From contig JBNKSV010000038.1 of assembly GCA_050297535.1 (NCBI GenBank), positions 1 to 21,656 of the forward strand: a stretch of DNA of 21,656 bases, written 5' to 3'. The notes beneath the pieces are model-generated. The model was not told the DNA's origin and ran no database searches. It saw only the letters and a list, made by a program, of their open reading frames with translations. This DNA is from JAAGZL01 sp050297535. GTDB lineage: Bacteria; Pseudomonadota; Gammaproteobacteria; Chromatiales; Chromatiaceae. Numbering within the stretch: the stretch's first letter is position 1; each line of letters begins with the position of its first letter. A program made the translations under genes and the position numbers. Positions 7,550 through 15,158 of the stretch are shown one piece after another.

Positions 7550-8490
7550 TACTGCACCATCATAAAGTCATGTTGAATATTCAGACTGATTTCATCCATG
7601 TGTTTGGAAAAATCTAGTAGAAAATGATCCAACCCCACGCGGCGCAGTTGTGAAATCTTTATTGTTTCCAGCCGATACTGAATATCATACACCTCCTTCA
7701 TCACCGAAGCGGTGGGATTAAGCGCACGCAATATATCTGCAATCTCATCTATACAGGCACGCAGGCTGCGCGGCACCTCTTTGTGCAAAATAATAAGCTC
7801 GGCAATCTTATCCAGTTCAATACTGCTATGAAAAGTTTCGCGGTAGGACTTATATGCATTCAACGCATTCAGGATCACCATAGAATGGTAATAGTCACGT
7901 ACCTGCATACCGCCCATCTGAGAAGTGTTTCTTTCTGCGTTGGCAAAATGCACCCGCAACAGCCGCGCACTATAATCAGCACGCTCCACACACAGCCCAA
8001 GATTTGCAAATTGCAGCCCTTCCCCTCTGCGCATGGAACCGGTCAGCACTCCTTTGAACATATATGAACGATCAATCATCATCTCCAGATGGTCGTCGAT
8101 AGACCTTCTGGTAATATCGCTATAGCTTAGATCTTTTATAGAGAGCCATGTCCGGTTGATACATTCCCACACTCCGGACGTTAGAAAATGGCGTGTTGCC
8201 CTGGCATTTTCCCGCGCATTGGAAAGCAGAGTTTTTACACTAACCGGATTATTGGAATCGCTCAACATGAAAGCGCAGATACGTCCATCTGAAACTTCAC
8301 CATAATCCTGCATAAACATCTCTTTCTGGCCGGAGATTTCCAGAGGCATTTCCCACACGCTATCACCCTGATCACCTGTTTCGGAAAGCATGTTTGCGGT
8401 TCGGCTGGTTTTAATCAGACGTACGATATTTTCAGCGCGCTCCATATTCCGCGCCATCCAATAGAGATTGTCAGCGGCGCGGCCCAGCAT
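7549..8490 (-). CDS. Alpha-E domain protein (DUF403), Anbu operon
   Basis: A 313-residue, almost entirely helical protein of the alpha-E family, encoded with circularly permuted ATP-grasp and transglutaminase proteins in many bacteria. The family signature occurs twice: YWMARNMERAENIVRL near the N-terminus and LGLCVERADYSARLL in the middle. No enzymatic residues are known. It may act as a partner or carrier for the ligase, but its function is unproven. The frame can be read 13 codons further upstream, but the ATG at 8490 is preferred: it is preceded by GGAGGGGG three bases away and begins with the canonical MLGRAADNLYW. The gene therefore overlaps the end of the ATP-grasp gene by 20 bases and its stop overlaps the transglutaminase start by one. 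Confidence 0.93.
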   Translation of the reverse strand: MLGRAADNLYWMARNMERAENIVRLIKTSRTANMLSETGDQGDSVWEMPLEISGQKEMFMQDYGEVSDGRICAFMLSDSNNPVSVKTLLSNARENARATRHFLTSGVWECINRTWLSIKDLSYSDITRRSIDDHLEMMIDRSYMFKGVLTGSMRRGEGLQFANLGLCVERADYSARLLRVHFANAERNTSQMGGMQVRDYYHSMVILNALNAYKSYRETFHSSIELDKIAELIILHKEVPRSLRACIDEIADILRALNPTASVMKEVYDIQYRLETIKISQLRRVGLDHFLLDFSKHMDEISLNIQHDFMMVQ

Positions 8491-9907
8491 GTGCCCCCTC
8501 CAGAATCCAGGTATCCTTGGTCCCTCCACCTTGAGATGAATTCACCACCAGAGAGCCTTTTTCTAAAGCAACGCGAGTCAACCCACCAGGAACAACCCTG
8601 GTTTCACGTCCGCATAACACAAAAGGTCGTAGATCCACATGGCGTGGCGCTATCCCCTTATCTACAAAAGTTGGGCAGGTGGACAGACTCAAGGTCGGTT
8701 GAGCAATAAAATTGGCCGGATCGGCTTTAACTTTTTCTTTAAAGCCAGCTATCTGCTTTTTGCTTGAGGTCGGACCTACCAACATACCGTAACCTCCAGA
8801 ACCGTGAACCTCTTTTATAACCAGCTCCTCCATATTCTCCAACGCATAGGCCAGATCATCTTTCCTACGCAGATTGTAGGTTGGTACGTTCTTTAGGATA
8901 GGTTCTTGTGCAAAGTAGAATTTTATAATCTCAGGCATATATGTATATATCGCTTTGTCATCTGCGATCCCTCCCCCTATGGCATTACAGATAGATACAT
9001 TACCCATCCGGTAGGCTGACAATAGCCCCGGCACACCCAGCGCCGAATCCGCCCTGAATGCGAGAGGGTCGAGAAACTCATCATCAATGCGGCGATATAT
9101 TACGTCTACACGCTGCGGCCCGCGTGTAGTACGCATGTAGACATAGCCTTCATCTACAAACAGATCCTGCCCCTCGACGAGTTCAATCCCCATCTCTTGC
9201 GCCAGAAACGCATGTTCAAAATAGGCGCTATTGAATTGACCCGGAGTCAGCAACACAATCGTAGGCTGGTATTTCCCTCTTGGAGCAACGGAGCTTAATG
9301 TCTCAAGTAAAAGCTCAGGATAGTGACTGACAGGCGCAACTCGATGTTTGGCAAACATGTCAGGGAACAGGCGCATCATGGCCTGACGGTTCTCCAACAT
9401 ATAAGATACGCCGCTAGGTGTTCTGGCGTTATCTTCCAGAACATAGAATGTCTCCTCATCCACACGCACGATATCTATACCGGCAATATGGGCATATACA
9501 TTGTGTGGCAGCGTTAATCCCAGCATCTCTGGACGAAAGGCATCATTGGTTAGAATAAGATCCGGGGGAATAAGGCCGGATTTCAATATGGCCTGATCAT
9601 GGTAGACATCATGCAAAAAGGCATTTAATGCGTTCACACGCTGAATAACACCGCGCTCGATCAGGTCCCATTCATCAGCCGAAATTATTCTGGGGACAAT
9701 ATCAAAAGGGATAAGGCGCTCAACGCCACCATCGGCACCGTAGACATTAAAGGTAATACCCACTCGCCTGAAAATCAGATCAGCCTGTTCATGAGACCGC
9801 ACCAAATCATCCACTGGAGTAGAGTGGAGCCAAGCGGAATAGGTTGCATAAGGATCACGAACCTCGCCACTCTGCGTATGCATTTCATCAAAGAAATTTT
9901 TTGGCAT
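8471..9907 (-). CDS. Circularly permuted ATP-grasp protein, Anbu operon ligase
   Basis: A 478-residue ligase-like protein of the circularly permuted ATP-grasp group (DUF404/DUF407 type), expected to activate a carboxylate with ATP and join it to an amine or thiol, making an amide or peptide-like bond. Family blocks are in place: VLEDNARTPSGVSYMLENR (residues 157-174), VDVIYRRIDDEFLDPLAF (267-284), NAIGGGIADDKAIYTYMPE (308-326), VIKEVHGSGGYGM (363-375) with its glycine-rich ATP-binding loop, and RHVDLRPFVL (422-431). No signal peptide. The ATG at 9907 has AAGAGG five bases upstream. It is first in the Anbu operon, so the operon promoter should lie in the gene-free region just above 9907. The product is not known. 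Confidence 0.94.
   Translation of the reverse strand: MPKNFFDEMHTQSGEVRDPYATYSAWLHSTPVDDLVRSHEQADLIFRRVGITFNVYGADGGVERLIPFDIVPRIISADEWDLIERGVIQRVNALNAFLHDVYHDQAILKSGLIPPDLILTNDAFRPEMLGLTLPHNVYAHIAGIDIVRVDEETFYVLEDNARTPSGVSYMLENRQAMMRLFPDMFAKHRVAPVSHYPELLLETLSSVAPRGKYQPTIVLLTPGQFNSAYFEHAFLAQEMGIELVEGQDLFVDEGYVYMRTTRGPQRVDVIYRRIDDEFLDPLAFRADSALGVPGLLSAYRMGNVSICNAIGGGIADDKAIYTYMPEIIKFYFAQEPILKNVPTYNLRRKDDLAYALENMEELVIKEVHGSGGYGMLVGPTSSKKQIAGFKEKVKADPANFIAQPTLSLSTCPTFVDKGIAPRHVDLRPFVLCGRETRVVPGGLTRVALEKGSLVVNSSQGGGTKDTWILEGAHAGPRR
8494..8501 (-). promoter_or_regulatory. Shine-Dalgarno site that decides the alpha-E start
   Basis: GGAGGGGG on the minus strand lies three bases before the ATG at 8490, inside the last codons of the ATP-grasp gene. 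It supports 8490 over the in-frame upstream ATG at 8529. Confidence 0.7.
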
Positions 9908-10149
9908 TTTGCCTCTTACGGCCGGAATTTATTATTACCTAAATTTTTCTGTGCCAATTGAAATAGAACTAATTCATTAGTTAAAACACAGCACCCAAGT
10001 GATTTCAATTGTGGGTAAAAACGGTGTGTTTGCAAAACCACCGGAAATCAATTCTGATGCTTTTCCTTAAGAAAAACAAGAAAGTATGATGAACGCATCA
10101 TGATTTGCAAAACAAATGAGTTTCTTATGGAGATATGATTTTATAAATT

Positions 10150-10182
10150 TTTCATACGCAACTTTTTGGGGCATGTATGAAA
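10150..10182. repeat. Inverted repeat TTTCATAC...GTATGAAA
   Basis: Two perfect 8-base arms (10150-10157 and 10175-10182) separated by 17 bases, about 250 bases upstream of the Anbu operon. It could be a dyad operator or a weak stem-loop; no function can be assigned. Confidence 0.4.
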
Positions 10183-10302
10183 TTACACAACCCCCTATTT
10201 CCAGGTTCTTTTTTATTACGTCGTTTCCTCACGCACTGCTGAAGTGCAAGCAGATGCACAAAAATGGGGATTGGGATTTTCTCTCAGCGAATGCCTCCTA
10301 TG

Positions 10303-10328
10303 ACGCCACTACTAAATACAGTAGGCGT
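10303..10328. repeat. Bulged hairpin in gene-free region
   Basis: ACGCC (10303-10307) pairs with GGCGT (10324-10328), and TACT (10310-10313) with AGTA (10320-10323), leaving a two-base bulge and a six-base loop. There is no following T-run on either strand, so it is not a typical terminator. Confidence 0.4.
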
Positions 10329-10390
10329 GTTTCACATAACATCTATTATCCATAATCAACACTTCTCCATGCATCTTCTTTGTATCTTGA

Positions 10391-10411
10391 ATCCCGGACG
10401 GGATAGTTTTT
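10391..10411 (+). terminator. Small terminator-like hairpin with T-run
   Basis: ATCCC (10391-10395) pairs with GGGAT (10400-10404) around a GGAC loop, followed by AG and TTTTT (10407-10411) on the plus strand. The stem is only five pairs. No plus-strand gene ends here, so it would serve an unannotated small transcript if real. Confidence 0.3.
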
Positions 10412-10433
10412 CTGCTACTGGCGGTCTCATTGA

Positions 10434-10449
10434 AACCTGCCAGCAGGTT
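10434..10449. repeat. Short palindrome AACCTG-CCAG-CAGGTT
   Basis: Six-pair stem with a four-base loop about 65 bases beyond the sulfatase stop. On the plus strand it is followed by ATTTTG. It may be a weak terminator element for either direction. Confidence 0.3.
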
Positions 10450-10515
10450 ATTTTGTGGTAAGCGATGTTTGGAGCAGGCGGCAAGACGATGACTCTTACC
10501 GAGAGCCGATCATTC

Positions 10516-12657
10516 TTAATTCTCGACAGTAACGTCGAAGGTCTGAAGCTGAATACCGGAGTTTTTCCCTTCGCCAAGGAGGTGGAAAGAGAACGCCTGT
10601 AAGGCAGTCTCATTTTCGAAATCGAACTCGATCTTGGCCTCTTCACCGGCGTGGAGGAGCGGAAACTGGGGATATTGGATATCGTTTGTGGTGCGTTCCC
10701 ATTGTTTGATCATCAACCTCAGTTGAATCCCCTCCTTAGGCGCCTGCAGCGCCTTGACCCGAATCGCAACGTGGACCTTGGAGTGTGCGGGAAAATCGAG
10801 GTATTGCGCTCCGACCAGGTTATCCGACCATGCGTTGCCGATTTTTTCTGGTAGTTGGCGTATCTCTCCACTGGCGAACTTCAGTTTTCGTACGCCGTGT
10901 TGCGGCAGGAGTTTGCGATCAAGGGCCTCAGTGATCAAAAATATCTGGTTCCTACGTCCCTCTTTGTCACGCAAAAATGTTGGCGGTGGCGAACCTAATA
11001 GACTGTCTGCCTTACCCACCCGACAACGACCGTCACTGGTACACTCGTAGCGGAGGTTGTCAGCCGTATGCCAACGCCGTCTTGCGGCGGTGAATGAGAC
11101 TATCTCCCTGGGCGACGAGTAGTCGCGAAAGATACTCCTGCCGACCAGATCGGCTGGAATGGGTAGACCCAGGTAATCAAGGACAGAGACCTCGGTATCA
11201 ACCAAACCATAGCCGCCCTTTTTGATCCGCGGGAGCTTTTTGTTCTCAGGCGCCATGACCACCCCCAGCCCCCAACTGCTAACCCACTCGGCTATCTCCG
11301 AGCCATGGGACTCGTCCGACGTAATTATGACCAAGGTATCCTTCAGCACCCCATCCTGGCGCAGGCCGTCGATGAATTGCGCCACTGCCTGATCCAACAG
11401 ATCGACGGTGGCAACCCGGCGGCTGCTATATTTGGCTACCAAGTTGTCAGGTACGGCGTATGGCTGATGGGTGCCCACCGTAAGGAGAGTCAAAAGCCAG
11501 GGTTGCTGTTTTTTTTGTAGGTCGGCAATGTAGTCCCGTGCGCCATGAAAGAAGACAGAGTCGATCACCCCCCACTCGAAGGGATAAGGATTTGGCTCTT
11601 GGAACCATTCGTAGCCATGCACATTCTGAAAACCGATCAGGGGCATGAATCGATCCTTGCCCATGAATGAGAGTCCTGCGCCCTGCAGATAGTGAGTCTG
11701 CCAACCGTGTTTGGCCATCTGCTCAGGTAGACACTCCTTGGCGCGCCCTGGATTGCCGCTGAGTTCAACTGCCTTCGGGGTGCCCCAGGAAAGTTTGCTG
11801 AAGTCTCCGCAAAGTAGCGCGTAAAGACCGCGTATGGTCTGATGGCTGTGATCAACAAAATCCGGAACCAGCATGGCATCTTCGGTACTGGCTGCCAGCC
11901 TGTCCATCGCTACCGGATACGAATCTACACCCATGGCCTTACGGATGTCCGGGTAGTAGAGGCCCGGCATCCCCTCCATAACAACGATCAGGACATTCTT
12001 AGCGGCACCCTTAGGTAACAGAGGTTTACCGCTAAGATCGACGCGGGCCAGTCCCGACGGCAGTCGATAGTTGGCCAGATCCTGAGCGGTAAAGGGTGGC
12101 GGAGCAATAAAGGCATCGTAAATAAACCAATGCAAGGCATTATGACGGGCGATGACGCTTTGTTCATCGTTCTGACTGCTCAGGTAGCTCTGTGCGAACA
12201 ATAGGCCGACGCCAGCAGTAAGCAGCAGAGGCGCATACCGCCACTTCGGCCGGTTTAGGGGCATAAGGCATGAAATGAGCCCTGAGATCACTAGTATCCA
12301 GGCCAGCACCGGGGATGAGAGTCGCAGGCTTGCCGTGCTGTTCTTCACGAAATCAAGATTGGTCAAATAGTGCAGATCCTGCCATGTGGGGTAACGACTC
12401 ATCGCCGCCGCTAGTTCGTTGGCGCCAATCATAAAGACCACAAAGACCAGGACCAGAATGGCACGGAGCCAACGGGGGCTCCAGATGAGGAGAATCAAGA
12501 GCAGGATACCGACCCCGGCGTCAGATAGAAGGCCTATGAATTCGTTGCCGCCTTTTAGGGAGAACCGCCAGAACAGAGGAGCCAATGTCAGTACAGCGAG
12601 GAAAAGGATGGCAAGAAACGATTGCGCGGACTGGATCTGACGATTGAAAAGAGGCAT
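10516..12657 (-). CDS. LTA synthase-like membrane sulfatase/phosphoglycerol transferase family protein
   Basis: A 713-residue protein with an N-terminal membrane part (hydrophobic stretches near 12-28, 45-80, 117-133 and 141-156) and an extracytoplasmic alkaline-phosphatase-superfamily domain. Expected metal and catalytic positions are seen: VLIVVMEGMPG with Glu228, HSHQTIRGLYALLCG with the candidate nucleophile Thr274, LTVGTHQPY with His397, and ITSDESHGSE with Asp448 and His451. Family members transfer phosphoglycerol or phosphoethanolamine from phospholipids to glycans (LtaS, OpgB types) or hydrolyse sulfate esters. Beyond about residue 600 there is a beta-rich C-terminal region ending in a carbohydrate-module-like segment that I cannot place. 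No clear Shine-Dalgarno precedes 12657, so the start rests on the membrane segment that follows. It looks more GC-rich than the Anbu operon, and stands alone between two gaps. Confidence 0.82.
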   Translation of the reverse strand: MPLFNRQIQSAQSFLAILFLAVLTLAPLFWRFSLKGGNEFIGLLSDAGVGILLLILLIWSPRWLRAILVLVFVVFMIGANELAAAMSRYPTWQDLHYLTNLDFVKNSTASLRLSSPVLAWILVISGLISCLMPLNRPKWRYAPLLLTAGVGLLFAQSYLSSQNDEQSVIARHNALHWFIYDAFIAPPPFTAQDLANYRLPSGLARVDLSGKPLLPKGAAKNVLIVVMEGMPGLYYPDIRKAMGVDSYPVAMDRLAASTEDAMLVPDFVDHSHQTIRGLYALLCGDFSKLSWGTPKAVELSGNPGRAKECLPEQMAKHGWQTHYLQGAGLSFMGKDRFMPLIGFQNVHGYEWFQEPNPYPFEWGVIDSVFFHGARDYIADLQKKQQPWLLTLLTVGTHQPYAVPDNLVAKYSSRRVATVDLLDQAVAQFIDGLRQDGVLKDTLVIITSDESHGSEIAEWVSSWGLGVVMAPENKKLPRIKKGGYGLVDTEVSVLDYLGLPIPADLVGRSIFRDYSSPREIVSFTAARRRWHTADNLRYECTSDGRCRVGKADSLLGSPPPTFLRDKEGRRNQIFLITEALDRKLLPQHGVRKLKFASGEIRQLPEKIGNAWSDNLVGAQYLDFPAHSKVHVAIRVKALQAPKEGIQLRLMIKQWERTTNDIQYPQFPLLHAGEEAKIEFDFENETALQAFSFHLLGEGKNSGIQLQTFDVTVEN

Positions 12658-13051
12658 ATGAGAGTAGCTATGGTTGCTTGAAGAGACTTCGTACTACCTA
12701 GAGGGATATTTCCTTTCGTGATTAGCCGATCTATCTATACCGAATCTTGGCATAAATCATGTTGGACCAAATAAATGAGCGTATTTGGCAAAAAATTCTG
12801 GGGTTTGGCATAGCCATTCCCTAATAGAAACGGGAGGTTACCATGTGTGAAATAGCAATTAAAGGGCCTATTTTCTTATGTCCTTAATTTGGCGCAGGCA
12901 TTTCCATGTTGCACTGCGTTTCAACCAAAACCAATAGCACGAACACACACCCAGCACCATTTGTGTTTGCAATGCGTTATTGCGAATGGTCATTGCCCAC
13001 ATCTCAGTAGCGGCCTAACTTCTATTGCATCATCATCTTGAGGCAAAGAGC
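12658..13051. other. 394-base intergenic region, divergent promoters expected
   Basis: Lies between the start of the sulfatase (minus) and the start of the ankyrin lipoprotein (plus), so it should hold both promoters. GGGAGG followed by ATG at 12843 opens only a 14-codon frame, which I do not call. A 6-base inverted repeat GCAATG...CATTGC occurs near 12972-12998. No RNA gene or riboswitch is recognised. Confidence 0.5.
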
Positions 13052-13609
13052 ATGTCACGCATCATTTACACCTTTACCCTCATCCTGTTCCTGCTTGGTT
13101 GTGGAGACGAACAGCCCGTAACCGATGGCCAGCCAGCTCCCACGCTGTTATCTGCGGCAGAGGACGGTGATACAACCAGTATTAAAGATCTGCTGGCAAA
13201 CAAAGAGCTGGTTGATGCCCGCGACAGTTGCCAGTGGACACCACTTATGAAAGCAGCCCTTAACGGCCATACAGAGATAGTCAAGCAACTGCTGGCTGCG
13301 CAGGCCGGCGTTGATTTAGAGGACAAGGGTGGTTACAGCGCCCTCATGCTGGCCGCATCCAATGATCATTCTGCTATTGTTGAACAGTTGTTATTGGCGG
13401 GGGCCGATATCAATCACATCGAACGTACCCAAGGCTGGACCGCCCTAATCTGGTCGGCGAACCGAGGGCAACTGGATACAGTAAAGATCCTGCTTAGCTA
13501 TGGGGCAGATAGAAGCATTCGCGATCACAAGGGTATGACGGCCCTGGATTGGGCGGTGGAGAGCGGACACAAAAAAATAGCGGAACTGTTGCAGGCGGAA
13601 GGAAAATAA
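13052..13609 (+). CDS. Ankyrin-repeat lipoprotein
   Basis: A 185-residue secreted lipoprotein built of ankyrin repeats, which mediate protein-protein binding. The N-terminus has a lipobox, FLLGC, with the lipidated Cys17. The residue after Cys is Gly rather than Asp, so outer-membrane sorting is expected. About five ankyrin units follow from residue 32: LLSAAEDGD, TPLMKAALNGHTEIVKQLL, SALMLAASNDHSAIVEQLL, TALIWSANRGQLDTVKILL and TALDWAVESGHKKIAELL. The frame is open upstream to 13025, but the ATG at 13052 is preferred because it starts a normal signal peptide and has GAGG nearby. It stands alone, convergent with the symporter gene. The binding partner is unknown. Confidence 0.9.
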   Translation: MSRIIYTFTLILFLLGCGDEQPVTDGQPAPTLLSAAEDGDTTSIKDLLANKELVDARDSCQWTPLMKAALNGHTEIVKQLLAAQAGVDLEDKGGYSALMLAASNDHSAIVEQLLLAGADINHIERTQGWTALIWSANRGQLDTVKILLSYGADRSIRDHKGMTALDWAVESGHKKIAELLQAEGK

Positions 13610-13647
13610 ATTACCTATCAAAATCGGCAATCACCCCTCATCCCCTG

Positions 13648-13672
13648 CCCTTCTCCCCTCAGGGGAGAAGGG
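13648..13672. repeat. Strong 11-bp intergenic palindrome (REP-like)
   Basis: CCCTTCTCCCC (13648-13658) and GGGGAGAAGGG (13662-13672) form a perfect 11-pair stem with a TCA loop, preceded by CACCCCTCATCCCCTG. It sits between two convergent genes. The pattern resembles a widespread class of proteobacterial extragenic palindromes. No T-run follows, but the stem could still stop transcription or protect mRNA ends from both sides. Confidence 0.7.
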
Positions 13673-13682
13673 AGTAAGAGGT

Positions 13683-15020
13683 CTAGTTATCCGCAAAGTA
13701 TTCCTTGGTCAGCTTGAACACCACCGGGCTCAACAGCAACAGCGCGATCAGATTCGGCAACGCCATCAGGGCGTTAAGGGTATCCGCCACCAGCCAGACA
13801 AAATCCAGCTTGGCGATGGCACCGACCGGAACGGCCATAACCCAAAGTATGCGAAAGGGTGTTATAGACTTGGTGCCTAACAGATACTCCACGCACTTCT
13901 CACCGTAAAAGCTCCATCCGAGTACGGTGGTGAATGCGAACAATGCCAGACCCAGGGTGACCACATAACTACCAAAACCGGGTAAGGCTGTCTCAAAGGC
14001 CATGGTTGATAACGGCGCGCCGTTCTCACCTCCGGTCCAGGTACCGGTAATCACAATAACCAACCCGGTTATGGAACAGATGATAATGGTGTCGATAAAG
14101 GTGCCGAGCATTGCCACCGTACCCTGACGTACCGGGCTGTCGGTAGCAGCTGCGGCATGGGCGATAGGGGCACTGCCCAATCCAGCCTCATTAGAGAAGA
14201 TGCCGCGTGCCACACCGTAGCGTATCGCCATCCACACCGTAGCCCCGGCGAAACCACCGGTAGCGGCCGTGGGGGTGAATGCCTGCTGCACGATAAGGGC
14301 AATGGCCCCGGGGATAGCGGTAAAGTTGAGCGTCAATACCACCAGACCGGCGAGCAGATAGCTGATCGCCATAAAGGGGACTAATTTACCCGCAACATCA
14401 GCGATACGGCGAATGCCTCCGATCAACACCAATCCGACCAGCACCGCCATCACAACGCCAGTTACCATGGGAGGAATAGAGAAATTGCTGTTCAATGCAT
14501 CCGCAACCGAATTGGCCTGGATGGTGTTGCCGATTCCGAATCCTGCCAAGGCCCCGAATACGGCAAAGGTGGTTCCGAGCCAGGCCCAGTTCTTACCCAA
14601 ACCATTCTTGATGTAGAACATGGGTCCGCCGATGTGATCCCCCAGATCATCGTTCTCGCGATAATGGACGGCCAGGACAGCCTCGGCATATTTGGTGGCC
14701 ATGCCCACCAGGGCGGTACACCACATCCAGAACAGGGCCCCGGGACCGCCAGTAAAGATGGCGGTGGCGACACCGGCGATATTACCGGTACCAACGGTGG
14801 CGGAGAGCGAGGTCATAAGCGCCTTGAACGGAACGATATCCCCGGCACCTGCAGCCTTCCTGCCCGACCAGAGCATACGGAAGCCGTAGCCAAGGCGCGC
14901 CAATGGCATCACCTTCAGTCCCACCATGAGGAAAAAACCGGTTCCCAGGATCAGCACCAGCATTGCCGGTCCCCAGACAATGCCGTTGATCATACCAATA
15001 AAATCGCTTATCGCTTGCAT
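13683..15020 (-). CDS. Sodium:alanine (AGCS) family amino acid symporter
   Basis: A 445-residue inner-membrane transporter that brings alanine or glycine into the cell together with Na+. About ten to eleven hydrophobic helices are visible. Family motifs are intact: TVGTGNIAGVA (residues 75-85), HIGGPMFYIKNGLG (129-142) and FSNEAGLGSAPIAHAA (275-290), which line the substrate and sodium sites. The frame stays open upstream to 15344, but the ATG at 15020 is clearly right: GGGGGAGGG lies four bases before it and the upstream part has no protein-like character. It is divergent from the Ycf46-type ATPase gene. The Na+ gradient it uses could be maintained by the NhaA encoded in the same region, but nothing links the two directly. 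Confidence 0.95.
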   Translation of the reverse strand: MQAISDFIGMINGIVWGPAMLVLILGTGFFLMVGLKVMPLARLGYGFRMLWSGRKAAGAGDIVPFKALMTSLSATVGTGNIAGVATAIFTGGPGALFWMWCTALVGMATKYAEAVLAVHYRENDDLGDHIGGPMFYIKNGLGKNWAWLGTTFAVFGALAGFGIGNTIQANSVADALNSNFSIPPMVTGVVMAVLVGLVLIGGIRRIADVAGKLVPFMAISYLLAGLVVLTLNFTAIPGAIALIVQQAFTPTAATGGFAGATVWMAIRYGVARGIFSNEAGLGSAPIAHAAAATDSPVRQGTVAMLGTFIDTIIICSITGLVIVITGTWTGGENGAPLSTMAFETALPGFGSYVVTLGLALFAFTTVLGWSFYGEKCVEYLLGTKSITPFRILWVMAVPVGAIAKLDFVWLVADTLNALMALPNLIALLLLSPVVFKLTKEYFADN

Positions 15021-15024
15021 GTGA

Positions 15025-15033
15025 CCCTCCCCC
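15025..15033 (-). promoter_or_regulatory. Shine-Dalgarno site that decides the symporter start
   Basis: GGGGGAGGG on the minus strand ends four bases before the ATG at 15020. It excludes the longer reading from 15344, which would also overlap the divergent ATPase gene. Confidence 0.75.
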
Positions 15034-15093
15034 AATATTTTGTTGTTTCCGAAATATACACCTTGAGACGCGACTTGTCCCTGGCGTGAAAGT

Positions 15094-15103
15094 AAAGTAC
15101 TTT
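15094..15103. promoter_or_regulatory. Palindrome AAAGTACTTT in the divergent intergenic region
   Basis: A perfect 10-base palindrome close to the middle of the 138-base gap between the symporter (minus) and the ATPase (plus). On the plus strand a weak TTGTCC-17-TACTTT promoter-like pair (15075-15103) overlaps it. It could be an operator, but this is speculative. Confidence 0.3.
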
Positions 15104-15158
15104 GCCTATACGAAACATCACTGGATACCAAACAACAAAAACGGCAAGCAACACAGGC

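Larger units (their letters stand above)
9908..10515. other. 608-base gene-free region upstream of the Anbu operon
   Basis: AT-rich stretch between the ATP-grasp start and the sulfatase stop. Short open frames at 10116-10355 and 10264-10461 (plus) have no Shine-Dalgarno site and no recognisable protein character, so I do not call them. It holds a 10-base direct repeat TTTGCAAAAC (10029-10038 and 10104-10113), an 8-base inverted repeat (10150-10182) and three small hairpins (10303-10328, 10391-10404, 10434-10449). The Anbu operon promoter should be here, but I cannot pick convincing -35 and -10 boxes. Confidence 0.6.

Noticed and set aside
8491..8529. Upstream ATG of the alpha-E gene
   Set aside because: The GGAGGGGG site and the canonical MLGRAADNLYW start support 8490.
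10116..10355. Plus-strand frame of 79 codons in the gene-free region
   Set aside because: No Shine-Dalgarno before the ATG, odd aromatic-rich composition and no recognisable domain.
12843..12887. Tiny frame of 14 codons after a GGGAGG site
   Set aside because: Too short to support as a gene without conservation; could be a chance match.
15102..15158. TTG start of the AAA+ gene
   Set aside because: The ATG at 15159 gives the usual family N-terminus; the added 19 residues look like untranslated leader.
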